Source: CAVQGZ01 sp963714455
Lineage (GTDB): Bacteria; Actinomycetota; Actinomycetes; Jiangellales; Jiangellaceae
Reading direction: 5' to 3'
DNA: 64,000 bases
Assembly (NCBI GenBank): GCA_963714455.1
Contig: CAVQON010000013.1
Span: forward strand, 62,001-126,000
The first letter of the stretch is position 1, and each line of letters opens with the position of its first letter. Under the pieces are notes generated by a model that did no database searches, was not told the DNA's origin, and saw nothing but the letters and a program-made list of their open reading frames with translations. The position numbers and the translations under genes are program-made. Below, one piece after another: positions 41,801 through 49,603 of this stretch.

Positions 41801-42604
41801 GAGGCAGCGGGCGTCCAGGGCGGCGTGCGTGGGTTCCCAGCCCTGGTCGACGAGGGTGCCACGGCCGCGCTGCGGGTACTGGCGTCGGCGGACGAGCAGC
41901 GCCGCGCCATGCCGCGTGGGGTCAGGCGCCTGCTGCTGCTCGACCTGCCGTCCCCGTCGCGCGCAGTCGTCCGTCGTCTCGACGGGCGTACCAAGCTGGC
42001 GTTGAGCCACAACCCGTACTCGTCGGTTCCGGCGCTGCTCGACGACGCCGCCGCGGCGGCGGTCGACGACCTGATGGCGCGCAGCGGGGGAGTGCCGTGG
42101 GACGAGGCTGCCTACCAGCGGCTGCGCAGCGCCGTCCGCGCGCACCTGGACGACACCACCCACCAGGTCGTCCAGCAGATCGGGTCGGCGCTGGCGATCG
42201 CGCATGAGGTCACCCTGCGCACGTCCGCCCTCGATCCCACCTCCGCCGTGCGCGACGACCTCGAGGCGCAGATGGCGGGTCTGGTGTTCGACGGGTTCGT
42301 CAGCCAGGTCGGTGTCTCACGACTGCCAGACCTTGTGCGCTACCTGCGCGGCATGCAGCGACGCCTCGACGTGCTGCCAGGCGACCCGGTGCGCGACGCC
42401 CGCCGGATGGCTGAGGTGCACGTGGTGGAGGACGCCTATCTCGACCGAGTCGACGCCCTGCCCGCCGGCCGGCGGGGTGATGCCGCCGTCGTCGATGTCC
42501 GTTGGATGCTCGAAGAGCTGCGCATCAACGCCTTCGCCCAACAGCTCGGCACACCCCGCCCGGTGTCGGCGAAACGCATCCGCACGGCACTGGCCGCGCT
42601 CTGA
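38864..42604 (+). CDS. hrpA: ATP-dependent RNA helicase HrpA
   Basis: This 1246-aa DEAH-box helicase has motif I GETGSGKTTQLPK, the DEAH box in IIIDEAHERSL, motif III ITSATID, motif V VATNVAETSLTVPG and motif VI QRKGRCGR, followed by winged-helix, ratchet and OB domains. A long C-terminal DUF3418 region (PDSWTVDDLTFAVDYRFEPG, AQQLGTPRPVSAKRIRTAL) follows, as in full-length bacterial HrpA of about 1300 aa. In E. coli it acts in mRNA processing and rescue of stalled ribosomes. ATG 38864 is used; an in-frame ATG at 38840 is possible. Large antisense frames across it are shadows. Confidence 0.93.
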   Translation: MPPVPPALAIPAELPIAARADDIAAAMRANQVVVVAGETGSGKTTQLPKIALSLLGERGRIAHTQPRRLAARTVADRIADEMGTEPGDVVGSRVRFSDRTSRQTRITLMTDGILLAEISRDRLLRRYDTIIIDEAHERSLTIDFLLGYLAEILPRRGDLRVVITSATIDPQRFADHFTPVVGVPVPVIEVSGRTYPVQVRYRPFGPGHDPAEVERDQVQAIIDAVDELASEAMGDVLVFLSGEREIRDTADALREHLSSSTDVLPLYARLSNAEQLRVFAPHGGRRVVLATNVAETSLTVPGIRYVVDAGTARISRYSMRTKVQRLPIEPVSQASADQRKGRCGRVADGICIRLYTEQDYTDRPRFTDPEILRTNLAAVILQMAALGLGDLEAFPFVDPPDRRNLRDGIGLLDELGALEHATQATSLTPVGRRLSRLPVDPRLGRMVLEADRLGCVQEVLVIAAALSIQDPRERPVDARDAAALSHRRFADPTSDLIGYLNLWAYLQDKQRELSGSKFRRMCRDEYLHFLRIREWQDLVTQLRRACRELGIEVPARPNLSPEAGQRADPDRVHQAVLAGLLSHLGMWDEEKRDFTGARNARFAINPGSALAKKPPRWVMAGELVETTRVWARDVARIDPAWVEAVAPAHLLVRSYSEPRWDARRGSVMATEKVTLYGIPVVAARTVGYARVDPVLARELFIRHALVEGDWRTRHHFFHENRARLAEIADLEDRTRRRDVALDDDGLFALYDERLPTSVVSARHFDSWWKKRRQRDPDLLTFSTEQLTRPDTAGSDAGDFPDSWTVDDLTFAVDYRFEPGTDADGLTVTVPLTVLNRLDADAFTWQVPGFRAELVQAMLRAMPKALRRSFVPAPDYAAAVTERLSEPAGRLAVAVAEQLTRFGGPVVAESDIDLGKVPPFLLVRVAVVDDSNRVVGSSRDLSALQRTLAPRTAKAVADAAPSIERVGLTGWTVGTIPHTVEAAGVQGGVRGFPALVDEGATAALRVLASADEQRRAMPRGVRRLLLLDLPSPSRAVVRRLDGRTKLALSHNPYSSVPALLDDAAAAAVDDLMARSGGVPWDEAAYQRLRSAVRAHLDDTTHQVVQQIGSALAIAHEVTLRTSALDPTSAVRDDLEAQMAGLVFDGFVSQVGVSRLPDLVRYLRGMQRRLDVLPGDPVRDARRMAEVHVVEDAYLDRVDALPAGRRGDAAVVDVRWMLEELRINAFAQQLGTPRPVSAKRIRTALAAL

Positions 42605-42609
42605 GTGCC

Positions 42610-42999
42610 TTATCCCTTGACGAGGTGGCCGACGCGCGGCGCCATGGCCTCGGCCAGCGCGATGGCAGCCGAGAGCGGGCGCACCATCACGGTGAACTCG
42701 GTGACCAGCCCGTCGGCACCGAGAACCATGTGGTCGAGGCCCTGCACCTGGGCATCGCGAACCTGCGTGCGAAAGATCAGCGCGTGAGTGCCGTCGCCGG
42801 CGAGCTCGTCGACGTAGTGAAAGCCCTCGAACACCTCGAACAGCGCCGTGAACAGCGCACGCACCTGCTCGTGGCCGACGAACGGCTTGAACGCCACGGG
42901 GGAGTAGAGCCTCACCTGCGGGTCGAGCAGCGACACCATGGCGTCGACGTCTCGGCTGTCCACGGCGGCACGGAAGGGATGCGGGGTGACGGCGGTCAT
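42610..42999 (-). CDS. SnoaL-like/NTF2-fold protein
   Basis: This 129-aa protein has the SnoaL/NTF2-like cone fold: HPFRAAVDSRDVDAMVSLLDPQVRLYSPV, VGHEQVRALFTALFEVF, HALIFRTQVRDAQVQGLDHMVLG and VTEFTVMVRPL. The family includes polyketide cyclases, ketosteroid isomerase relatives and many uncharacterised proteins. The active-site residues are not diagnostic here. A TACAGT element 6 nt before the ATG at 42999 fixes the start. It ends 5 nt from the convergent helicase stop. Confidence 0.85.
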   Translation of the reverse strand: MTAVTPHPFRAAVDSRDVDAMVSLLDPQVRLYSPVAFKPFVGHEQVRALFTALFEVFEGFHYVDELAGDGTHALIFRTQVRDAQVQGLDHMVLGADGLVTEFTVMVRPLSAAIALAEAMAPRVGHLVKG

Positions 43000-43005
43000 G
43001 AGCCC

Positions 43006-43011
43006 ACTGTA
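43006..43011 (-). promoter_or_regulatory. -10 element TACAGT, leaderless promoter
   Basis: On the minus strand TACAGT is followed by 6 nt and the ATG at 42999. Confidence 0.4.
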
Positions 43012-43068
43012 AGAAGTCCACAACCTGCCAGGTGGATGGGTCGCTGCCCAGGTGCTGTTGGTGCGGAC

Positions 43069-43812
43069 ATGACAGACACCTCCACCCCCACGTCGTCGAC
43101 CAGCCGAGGGCGGCTCGGGGTCGCCGCCCGGATCGGCCTCGCGGTGCTGCTCCTGGCCGTGATGCTGGCCGGCATCCTTGTTCTCGGACGCCTCGCCAGC
43201 AGCGACGTGATGGCGATGGCACTGACCTCCGCCTTCTTCGTCCTGCTGGCCGCGGGACTGTTCGTACTCGTGCGCCGGCGCCGCGAGCTGTTGCTCCCAC
43301 TCGGGGCGGTCTACGTGATCGTCGCCGGGGGAGCAGGCGTCGTCCTGGGTCTGCCCCTCATCACCGATGACGTCGTGGACGAGGACGTGGTCGTGGTGAG
43401 CCAACCCACGGCTCCGTCGACCGACGAGGCAAGCGGGGCGAGTGGGGACAGCGCGGCTGGTGAGGCCGGTGCGGACGAGGCCGTCGGCCCCCAGCAGGTG
43501 GCGAGCGGCGAGTTCGAGGCCCGCGACCACCCGGGTGAGGGAACGGCCACGCTGGTCGACACCGGCGACGGCACCGTCCTCACCCTCACCGACTTCGCGA
43601 CCGACAACGGCCCCGACCTGTTCGTGTACCTCGTGCCGGCCGACGCGCCCGCGGGGTCGGTCGAGGGGTTCGTCGACCTCGGCACGTTGAAGGGCAACGT
43701 CGGCGACCAGCAGTACGACGTCCCCGACGACATCGATGCAGGCGCCGGGTGGCGCGTAGTGGTGTGGTGCCGCGCGTTCGCGGTGACCTTCACCGAGGCA
43801 CTGCTCGCGTAG
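43069..43812 (+). CDS. DM13-domain membrane protein
   Basis: This 247-aa protein has three membrane segments in the first 110 residues (IGLAVLLLAVMLAGILVLG, MALTSAFFVLLAAGLFVLV, PLGAVYVIVAGGAGVVLG). A low-complexity acidic linker (about residues 115-145, rich in Ser, Ala, Gly, Asp) follows, then an extracellular DM13 domain: GEFEARDHPGEGTATLVDTG, LTLTDFATDNGPDLFVYLVP, DLGTLKGNVGDQQYDVP and the conserved Cys in VVVWCRAFAVTF. DM13 domains are thought to have redox roles through that cysteine. No partner gene is adjacent. Confidence 0.85.
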   Translation: MTDTSTPTSSTSRGRLGVAARIGLAVLLLAVMLAGILVLGRLASSDVMAMALTSAFFVLLAAGLFVLVRRRRELLLPLGAVYVIVAGGAGVVLGLPLITDDVVDEDVVVVSQPTAPSTDEASGASGDSAAGEAGADEAVGPQQVASGEFEARDHPGEGTATLVDTGDGTVLTLTDFATDNGPDLFVYLVPADAPAGSVEGFVDLGTLKGNVGDQQYDVPDDIDAGAGWRVVVWCRAFAVTFTEALLA

Positions 43813-43836
43813 GACAGCAGCCGCAGGCCGGCGACG

Positions 43837-43842
43837 TAGGGT
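43837..43842 (+). promoter_or_regulatory. -10 element TAGGGT, leaderless promoter
   Basis: TAGGGT is followed by 6 nt and the GTG at 43849, supporting that start for the LysE-family gene. Confidence 0.4.
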
Positions 43843-43848
43843 TCACGC

Positions 43849-44490
43849 GTGGATCTCGTCGCCAGCCTGCCGGCGTTCGCGCTGGCCGTGGTGCTCCTTT
43901 CGGCATCGCCGGGCCCGGCCATGGCGCTCATCCTGCGGCGCGCGGCCATGCGGGGATTCCGCGACACGGTGCCCACGGTTCTCGGCATCGAGATGGGCCT
44001 GTACCTGTGGGCACTTGCGGCAGCAGCCGGTTTCGCGGCTTTGGTGGCGGCCTCCGAAGCCGCCTACCTCGTGCTGCGCGTGGTCGGCGCCGCCGTGCTG
44101 GTCCTTCTCGGCGGGCGCGCTCTCTGGGCGGCATGGCGAGACCGGGGCATGCCCACCGACGCGATCGTGGTGCCTCCCCCGCCGAGTCGACGCGGGTGGT
44201 GGTCGGCGTTCGGCGAGGGGTTGGCGGTGAACCTCGCCAACCCGAAGGCCGCGGTGTTCATGCTGGCCTTCTATCCCCAGTTCGTGCCCGCCGATGCTCC
44301 GCTCTTCGCGACCACGGCGGCCCTGGCGCTGCTGCACGTCGCCATCGAGCTGACCCTCTACCTGGCTCTGGCCGCCGGGGTCGCCCGCACCGGCTCATGG
44401 TTCCGACGCCCGACCGTGCGCCGCCGCATGGAAGCGGCATCCGGGACCGTGCTGATCGCCCTCGGCGCACGGGTCGCGGTCGATGCCTGA
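43849..44490 (+). CDS. LysE-family amino-acid exporter
   Basis: This 213-aa membrane protein has about six hydrophobic helices. The N-terminal signature LSASPGPAMALILRRAAMRG corresponds to the SPGP motif of the LysE/RhtB family. It continues with VLRVVGAAVLVLLGGRALW, GEGLAVNLANPKAAVFMLAF (the conserved NPK) and HVAIELTLYLALAAGVA. Family members export amino acids or small metabolites by proton exchange. The start is GTG 43849. Confidence 0.85.
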   Translation: MDLVASLPAFALAVVLLSASPGPAMALILRRAAMRGFRDTVPTVLGIEMGLYLWALAAAAGFAALVAASEAAYLVLRVVGAAVLVLLGGRALWAAWRDRGMPTDAIVVPPPPSRRGWWSAFGEGLAVNLANPKAAVFMLAFYPQFVPADAPLFATTAALALLHVAIELTLYLALAAGVARTGSWFRRPTVRRRMEAASGTVLIALGARVAVDA

Positions 44491-44494
44491 TGTG

Positions 44495-44500
44495 TATGGT
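44495..44500 (+). promoter_or_regulatory. -10 element TATGGT, leaderless promoter of the vapBC-type pair
   Basis: TATGGT is followed by 6 nt and the ATG at 44507. It overlaps a short imperfect palindrome (TGTGTATGGTATGCGCATGG), a likely autorepression site. Confidence 0.45.
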
Positions 44501-44506
44501 ATGCGC

Positions 44507-44749
44507 ATGGCGCGGGTCAACATCACCATCCCCGATGATGTCGTCCAGCGCGCCCGCGCGCACGGGGTCAACGTGTCCAGAGTCGCGACATCCGCGCTCG
44601 AAGAAGAGCTCGAGCGGATCGCCAAGATCTCCCTACTCCGGTCCTACCTCGACGAGCTCGAGGGTCAGCTCGGTCCGACGTCGGACGACGAGCGGCGCGA
44701 GGCACACGCATGGGTGGACGGGCTCGAGCAGGGATGGTCGAAGCCGTGA
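44507..44749 (+). CDS. CcdA/VapB-type antitoxin
   Basis: This 80-aa protein starts MARVNITIPDDVVQRARAHG, a ribbon-helix-helix DNA-binding arm, followed by VNVSRVATSALEEELERIAK. Its acidic C-terminal helix ends AHAWVDGLEQGWSK, which would cover the toxin. The promoter spacing supports ATG 44507 over the in-frame ATG at 44501. It is followed directly by a PIN toxin with a 4-nt stop/start overlap, so the pair is a type II toxin-antitoxin module under its own repression. Confidence 0.85.
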   Translation: MARVNITIPDDVVQRARAHGVNVSRVATSALEEELERIAKISLLRSYLDELEGQLGPTSDDERREAHAWVDGLEQGWSKP

Positions 44750-45141
44750 CCCTCGTCCTCGACTCCGGGGCGCTCACGGCGTTGGCGGGCCAGCGCGCAC
44801 GACTGGAGGCGCTGGTGGCGCGCGGGTGGTGGCCACCGGACGTCCCCAGCCCGGTGCTCACCGAGTCGCTCACCGGTGACCACCGTCGCGATGTCCGCGT
44901 CAACCGGCTGCTGCGGACGTGCCAGGTGCGCGACGTAGGCGAGGGGGTCGCTCGGGAGGCTGCCCGCCTTCGTCACGCGGCACACCGCAGCACCGGACGC
45001 GACATCAGCGCCGTCGACGCCCTCGTCGTGGCGCATGCCTCGGGCCTGGACGAGCCGACGGTCGCAACCGGTGACGCCGACGACCTGACCGCACTGTCGG
45101 CGCACTGTGCGAGCCGGGTTCAGATCTCCTCGGTCAGGTAG
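44746..45141 (+). CDS. vapC: VapC-type PIN-domain toxin
   Basis: This 131-aa PIN-domain ribonuclease begins VTLVLDSGALTALAGQ with the first catalytic Asp. PVLTESLTGDHRRDVRVNRLL holds the Glu, RDISAVDALVVAHA the central Asp residues and TVATGDADDLTALSAH the last. Such toxins cut tRNA or rRNA unless bound by the antitoxin encoded just upstream. GTG 44746 gives the GTGA overlap with the antitoxin stop; ATG 44734 is an alternative. The 3' end overlaps the convergent TetR gene by 22 nt. Confidence 0.85.
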   Translation: MTLVLDSGALTALAGQRARLEALVARGWWPPDVPSPVLTESLTGDHRRDVRVNRLLRTCQVRDVGEGVAREAARLRHAAHRSTGRDISAVDALVVAHASGLDEPTVATGDADDLTALSAHCASRVQISSVR

Positions 45142-45713
45142 CGCTGCACGGACGGCCCGATGGCCACGGCCAGCTCGTCGACGCTCGCCGAGGCGACGGA
45201 CGGAAGCTGCACGAGGTAGCGCGCCATCGCGAGCCCAGCCATCTGGGTGGCGACGAGCTCGGCTCGCATCTGAGCGCTGTCGTCATCGACGAGGCGTGCG
45301 ACCGCCGCGACCACGGTGCGCTGAAGCATCTGACGCAGCACGGCCATCGCCAGGTCGTGGCTGACAGCCGTCCGCAGCAGGCTGAGCAGCCGCGAACGCA
45401 CAGCCGGTTGCTCCCACACGCCCAGCACGACGCGCACCAGCTCTTCGCCCACCTGCTCGTCCGGAACCTCGGCCAAGCCCGACGCGAGCACCGCTCGCGG
45501 GTCGATCGGCAGCGTGAGCGCCTCGCGCAGCAGCCCCTCTTTCGAGGCGAAGTAGTGCACGATCAACGACGGGTCGACCTTGGCGCGGGCGGCGATCGCT
45601 CGCATGCTCGCCTTCTCGTACCCCTGCGCGGCGAACAGGTCGCGGGCGGCGTCCAGGATCTGTGCGCGGGTGTCGGTCGTGCCCGGACGGCGTCCCCGCG
45701 GCCGCGTACTCAT
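45120..45713 (-). CDS. TetR-family regulator of the ABC exporter operon
   Basis: This 197-aa repressor has the TetR HTH in the first 55 residues (DTRAQILDAARDLFAAQGYE, KASMRAIAARAKVDPSLIVHYFASKEGLL). The C-terminal ligand domain is the TetR_C type with SLLRTAVSHDLAMAVLRQML. It is the last gene of an operon with two ABC ATPases and a permease, overlapping the upstream ATPase stop at its ATG. This order recalls E. coli ybhFSR with cecR, where the TetR protein controls drug export, so it likely represses its own operon. Confidence 0.85.
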   Translation of the reverse strand: MSTRPRGRRPGTTDTRAQILDAARDLFAAQGYEKASMRAIAARAKVDPSLIVHYFASKEGLLREALTLPIDPRAVLASGLAEVPDEQVGEELVRVVLGVWEQPAVRSRLLSLLRTAVSHDLAMAVLRQMLQRTVVAAVARLVDDDSAQMRAELVATQMAGLAMARYLVQLPSVASASVDELAVAIGPSVQRYLTEEI

Positions 45714-46573
45714 CAGGGGGTTCGTGCCAGCACGGTCATGCGCTCGTCGATCGTGGCCCGCGCCGGACCCACCTCGGCGTCGATCCCACTCTCCCGCATG
45801 AGCCGCTGCACGGTCGCGACGTCGCTGTCGACGACCCGAACCCGCCGGCCGTCCAGGGTCACCGGCAGCCCGGCGGCGTCGAGCGCGTCGAACGCCTGCT
45901 GCCACGAGTCCGCCTGCACCTGCAGCACCCGGGTGTCACCGACGATGTCGGCCTCGCTGCCGCGCCCGACGACCGCCCCGCGCGACATGAGCAGCAGCCG
46001 GTCGCACTGCCGCGCCTCCTGCATGTAGTGGGTGGTGACGAGCACCCCGACCCCGGAGTCGGCCTGCTCGCGGATCGTGTTCCAGAGCCGGGCGCGCGCC
46101 AGCGGGTCGACGCCGGACGTGGGCTCGTCCAGCACGAGTGCGCGCGGTCGGTGCTGCAGCGCGCACACGAACGCGACCTGACGCTGCACCCCCAGCGGCA
46201 CGCTGTGCACGAGCTGGTCGGCCGCCGCCTGCACCGCGCCGGTGAGCGTCGCCGGGGCACAGCCGTACGCCTGGGCCGTGAAGGCGACGTTCTCCGCGAC
46301 CGTGAGCTCCTGGTACAGCCCGAGGTTCTGCGGCACGTACCCGAGGTCGCGACGTGACTCCAGCGAGGGAGGGGCCCCGTGCAGGTGCGCCGACCCGCCA
46401 GACGGGCGCAGCAACCCGAGCAGCATGCGGATGGTGGTGGTCTTGCCCGCGCCGTTCGCGCCGAGCAGCCCGACGACCTCGCCGGGGCTCACGTCGAACG
46501 ACACGTCGTCGACCGCGAGCGTGTCGCCGAACGAGACCGTCAGCCCCGACGCCTCGATCAAGGGGGCGCTCAT
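45713..46573 (-). CDS. ABC exporter ATP-binding protein
   Basis: This 286-aa ATPase has Walker A GANGAGKTTT, Q-loop YVPQNLGLY, Walker B in ALVLDEPTSGVDP and the H-loop VTTHYMQEA. The usual LSGGQ signature is replaced by PLGVQRQVAF, a feature of the second ATPase half of YbhF-like exporters. The C-terminal 70 residues form the DUF4162-like extension. It overlaps its neighbours by 3-4 nt on each side, showing a tightly coupled operon with the second ATPase and the permease. Confidence 0.85.
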   Translation of the reverse strand: MSAPLIEASGLTVSFGDTLAVDDVSFDVSPGEVVGLLGANGAGKTTTIRMLLGLLRPSGGSAHLHGAPPSLESRRDLGYVPQNLGLYQELTVAENVAFTAQAYGCAPATLTGAVQAAADQLVHSVPLGVQRQVAFVCALQHRPRALVLDEPTSGVDPLARARLWNTIREQADSGVGVLVTTHYMQEARQCDRLLLMSRGAVVGRGSEADIVGDTRVLQVQADSWQQAFDALDAAGLPVTLDGRRVRVVDSDVATVQRLMRESGIDAEVGPARATIDERMTVLARTP

Positions 46574-47392
46574 GCGTCACCGTCCCCGTGCTGGGCGCGC
46601 AGGGCAGCCACGATGGTCGTGTCTTCGAGGTCACGCTCGACCGGATGCTCACCGTTCGGCGAGGCGACGGGCCACCACTCGCGAAACCCGCTGGAGTGGC
46701 GCCACGAGAACTCCGGGCGAACGGGTGCGCGCGTCTGCACGACGACGCCGGGCGACGCCGCGACCACGTCCTCTGCCGACCCGGACAGAAGCACGCGTCC
46801 CGCCTCCAGCACGAGTACGGACGACGCCCGCTCGCCCTCGTCGAGGTAGGTCGTGGCAAGCGCCACGGCTGTGCCGGCCGCCGCCGTCTCCGACAGCAGC
46901 CGCCACAGCTCGACGCGGCTCACCGGGTCGACGCCGGTGCTGGGCTCGTCCAGCACGAGAAGGTCGGGCTCGTGCACCATCGCCAGGCAGAAGCCGAGCT
47001 TCGTGCGCATGCCACCGGACAGGTTGCGGGCCAGTCGGTCGCTGGCCTCGCCGAGCTGAGCGCGTTCGAGAAGCCGCGCCGACCGCTCTCGCACGGTGCG
47101 AGGTGACAGCCCGTACATGCCGCCGACGAAGGCGAGATTCTCGCTCACCGTGAGGTCGGGCCACGTTCCCACCGGTGGCCGGCTGGTAGCCGATGCGGCG
47201 CGGCTCGGGGGCCGTGACCGTGCCGGAGTCGGGGACGAGGCGACCCACCAGGGTGCGCAGCAGCGTCGTCTTGCCGGCGCCGTCGCCCCCGACGACTGCG
47301 CTGATCTGCCCGCTCGGAGCAGTCAGGGTGACCGTGTCGAGCGCCCGCACGTCCCCGAAGAGCACGCTCACGTCGTAGGTGCCGTACGTCAC
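46570..47392 (-). pseudogene. Second ABC ATP-binding gene with one-base frameshift
   Basis: From GTG 47392 the frame encodes YDVSVLFGDVRALDTVTL, Walker A GGDGAGKTTLLRTL (Gly-Asp-Gly variant) and RIGYQPATGG. One extra base near 47166-47170 then shifts it. The neighbouring frame continues GTWPDLTVSENLAFVGGMYG, the signature LSGGMRTKLGF, Walker B LLVLDEPSTGVDP and the end of the protein at 46570. Removing one base gives a normal ~273-residue ATPase. The fragment pair is otherwise well conserved, so this is a recent lesion or a sequence error. Confidence 0.8.
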
Positions 47393-48426
47393 GCTGTCAC
47401 CTTCTCGGACGCCTTCGAACCGCCGGGCGTCAGCGAGCGCCTGAAGCGCATCACGGCGCCGGCGAACACGACGACCGCCATCAGCATCAGCACCACGAAC
47501 GGCAGCCAGAGCGAGTCGATCGGGGCGCCGCGCAGCATCACGCCCTGGGAGATCTCGGTGAAGTAGGTGAGAGGCAGCAGGTAGGAGATCCAGCGCACGC
47601 CCCACGGGATCGCCTCGAGCGGGAAGATCATGCCGGAGAGAAGAATCTGCGGGAGAAGGAAGAAGAAGGCCGTCTGGATGGCCTGGCCCACCGTCGTCGA
47701 CACCGTCGAGATGAACACGCCGAGGCCGAGAACGACGAACAAGAAGAGTGCGGCGCCGAGCGCGAACACTGCCGGGTTGCCGTTGAACGGCACGTCGAAC
47801 AGCAGCATCCCGAGCAGCGTGACCAGCGCCATGTCGAACGAGGCCAGCACGAAGTAGGGGGTGATCTTGCCGAGGATCACCGTGCTCGGCTTGATCGGCA
47901 TGACGGCGAGCTGCTCGAGCGTGCCGCGTTCGCGTTCTTTGACCAGCCCGATGCTGGTGACGACCGTGCCGATGAAGGCGAGGATCAAGCCGATGATCGC
48001 GGGGACCATCACCCAGGCGGTGGTGAGGTCGGGGTTGAACAGCACCTCGACCTGTACCTGGTCACCGAGGCGGTTGAGGGTCGAGACCGCGGCTTGCGCC
48101 GAGAACAGGGCGGAGCCGTCGACGTAGGCGACCACCGGTTGAGTGCCCGTGACGATCGCGACGTCGACGGTGTCGCGCACCAGCAGGTCTTCGGCCGCGT
48201 CGGCGTCACCGTCGGGGTCGGTCTGCTGCACGTCGAACAGCTCGGGCAGCTGGTTCTGGGCCTGCTCGGCCTGCGGGCCGAGCACCGCCGTCGACAGCGA
48301 GTCGACGTTGAAGTTGGCGGCGTACCCGAACACGACGAGCAGCAGGATGGGCAGCGCCACGATCATCGCGACCGTCCGCCGGTCTCGTCGCAGCTCGCGG
48401 AACTCCTTCATCACCATGGCTCGCAT
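47389..48426 (-). CDS. ABC-2 type exporter permease (YbhS/YbhR-like)
   Basis: This 345-aa permease has one N-terminal membrane helix (VAMIVALPILLLVVFGYAANF) and an extracellular domain of about 130 residues. Five more helices follow, including AIIGLILAFIGTVVTSIGLVKERERGTLEQL, with the conserved KERERGT coupling segment, and LFLFVVLGLGVFISTV. This is the ABC2_membrane_3 topology of YhiH/YbhS/YbhR drug exporters. It is the first gene of the operon that continues with two ATPases and a TetR regulator, overlapping the next gene by 4 nt. Confidence 0.88.
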   Translation of the reverse strand: MRAMVMKEFRELRRDRRTVAMIVALPILLLVVFGYAANFNVDSLSTAVLGPQAEQAQNQLPELFDVQQTDPDGDADAAEDLLVRDTVDVAIVTGTQPVVAYVDGSALFSAQAAVSTLNRLGDQVQVEVLFNPDLTTAWVMVPAIIGLILAFIGTVVTSIGLVKERERGTLEQLAVMPIKPSTVILGKITPYFVLASFDMALVTLLGMLLFDVPFNGNPAVFALGAALFLFVVLGLGVFISTVSTTVGQAIQTAFFFLLPQILLSGMIFPLEAIPWGVRWISYLLPLTYFTEISQGVMLRGAPIDSLWLPFVVLMLMAVVVFAGAVMRFRRSLTPGGSKASEKVTA

Positions 48427-48497
48427 GACCGGAACGCTAGGCGTCGGTCACCCAGAAGTCAACGACTGTTGAAATCAAGTCCCAGCAGCGTCGACTC

Positions 48498-48740
48498 ATG
48501 GATGCCACGGTGGCGCTGGGTCAGCAAGTGCGGCTGGTCATCCCGGTGGAAGTGAGAAGCGCCTTGGACCTCTCTTCCCGAGACCAGTTGCTGCAGCGCT
48601 TGGGTCGGCCACAGCCTCGTGCTGGACCGGCCGCAGGACGCTGCCTCCAAGCACCGCGGCCTCTCCCAGGCGCCGAGCGAACGGTCGCTGGTCGACGAAC
48701 TGCTCAAGAGCCTCGCCGCGCAGCCGCAGTCGGCGAATGA
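48498..48740 (+). pseudogene. Decayed AbrB-type antitoxin
   Basis: From the ATG at 48498 the frame reads VALGQQVRLVIPVEVRSALDL, an AbrB/SpoVT swapped-hairpin DNA-binding domain. The sequence then slips to another frame for LVLDRPQDAASKHRG and SERSLVDELLKSLAAQ, the normal antitoxin tail, before meeting a TGA at 48740. At least two indels are required, so no intact antitoxin can be made. Confidence 0.7.
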
Positions 48741-49116
48741 CGGTTCTCGACGCGTCGGCCGTGCTTGGCGCTCGTGCACGACGAACCGGGCGTGGAGCTG
48801 GCCGCTGAAGCGCTCGCGTCCGCGTCTGCGAGCGGCGAACCACGCCGAGGTGATCGGCACGCTGGTCGACGTCGAGGTCGACGGCAGCCGTGTTCGCGGG
48901 CTTCTCACCGCCGCCGGTGTTCTGTCATCGAAGCCGTCACCGAAGCGGACCGGAGCTCGCCGGCGCGATGCGATCGCTCGACGGAGGCACCTGGCTGTCG
49001 CTGGGCGATTGATGCTGCTTGGCTCTGGCGGTCCGCAGCACCCGTCCGAGGTGCTGAGTGCCGACCGAACCTGGGCCGACCTCGACCTACCAATCCGAGT
49101 GCGTCTGCTTCGGTAG
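48737..49116 (+). pseudogene. Decayed VapC PIN-domain toxin
   Basis: The ATG at 48737 overlaps the antitoxin stop (ATGA) and reads MTVLDASAVLGA. Other frames then supply LVHDEPGVELAAEAL, NHAEVIGTLVDVEVDGSRVR, GLLTAAGV, VIEAVTEAD and finally LSADRTWADLDLPIRVRLLR, all recognisable pieces of one VapC in the right order. Several frameshifts have destroyed it. Confidence 0.7.
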
Positions 49117-49305
49117 CCCACCCGCGCAGCGACACCCCGGGGGGTTCAGCCGATCCGGCCGGGCGATGCCCGCCCCATGCGCGCGACAGGCGGCGGTATG
49201 CAGCGGCCCCTGGGGCCACCCGGTCCGTGGGTGCGTACTGCGGCCCCCTTCCGGAGGCCGATTCCTGTGCACTGGCGCACAACAGTTCGTGGACGTACGT
49301 CGCTG

Positions 49306-49311
49306 TACAGT
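49306..49311 (+). promoter_or_regulatory. -10 element TACAGT of the Phd/RelE pair
   Basis: TACAGT stands 7 nt before the ATG at 49319, giving a leaderless or nearly leaderless mRNA. Confidence 0.4.
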
Positions 49312-49318
49312 GCTCTAC

Positions 49319-49603
49319 ATGACTGACAGGAGCGAGGACTCGTCCGGGGTGCGCGAGGTATCGGTCACTGACGCCCGCAGCAATCTGGCCGATCTGATCG
49401 ACGCGGTACGGGACGGCGAGTTCATCTACCTGGTGCGTCACGGCGAACGCGTCGCCGCGCTGATGCCGGCCGACATCGCCGAGCACTACGAGCAGATCGA
49501 GGACGACTACTGGGCTCGTCGAGCCGACGACGCCCGCCGCGCGATCGCCGAGGGCGAGGAAGACACGGTGTCCTGGCAGCAGTACTTGGCCGGCTCTGCG
49601 TGA
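49319..49603 (+). CDS. Phd/YefM-type antitoxin
   Basis: This 94-aa protein contains VREVSVTDARSNLADLIDAVRDGEFIYLVRHGERVAALMP, the Phd/YefM DNA-binding fold, and an acidic tail (DDYWARRADDARRAIAEGEE) that would neutralise the toxin. It is followed by a RelE-type toxin whose GTG overlaps its TGA. It is an apparently intact module beside a decayed AbrB/VapC pair. Confidence 0.9.
   Translation: MTDRSEDSSGVREVSVTDARSNLADLIDAVRDGEFIYLVRHGERVAALMPADIAEHYEQIEDDYWARRADDARRAIAEGEEDTVSWQQYLAGSA

Noticed and set aside
39689..42205. 838-codon minus-strand frame opposite hrpA
   Set aside because: It is antisense to conserved helicase motifs. The composition is typical of GC-rich non-coding frames.
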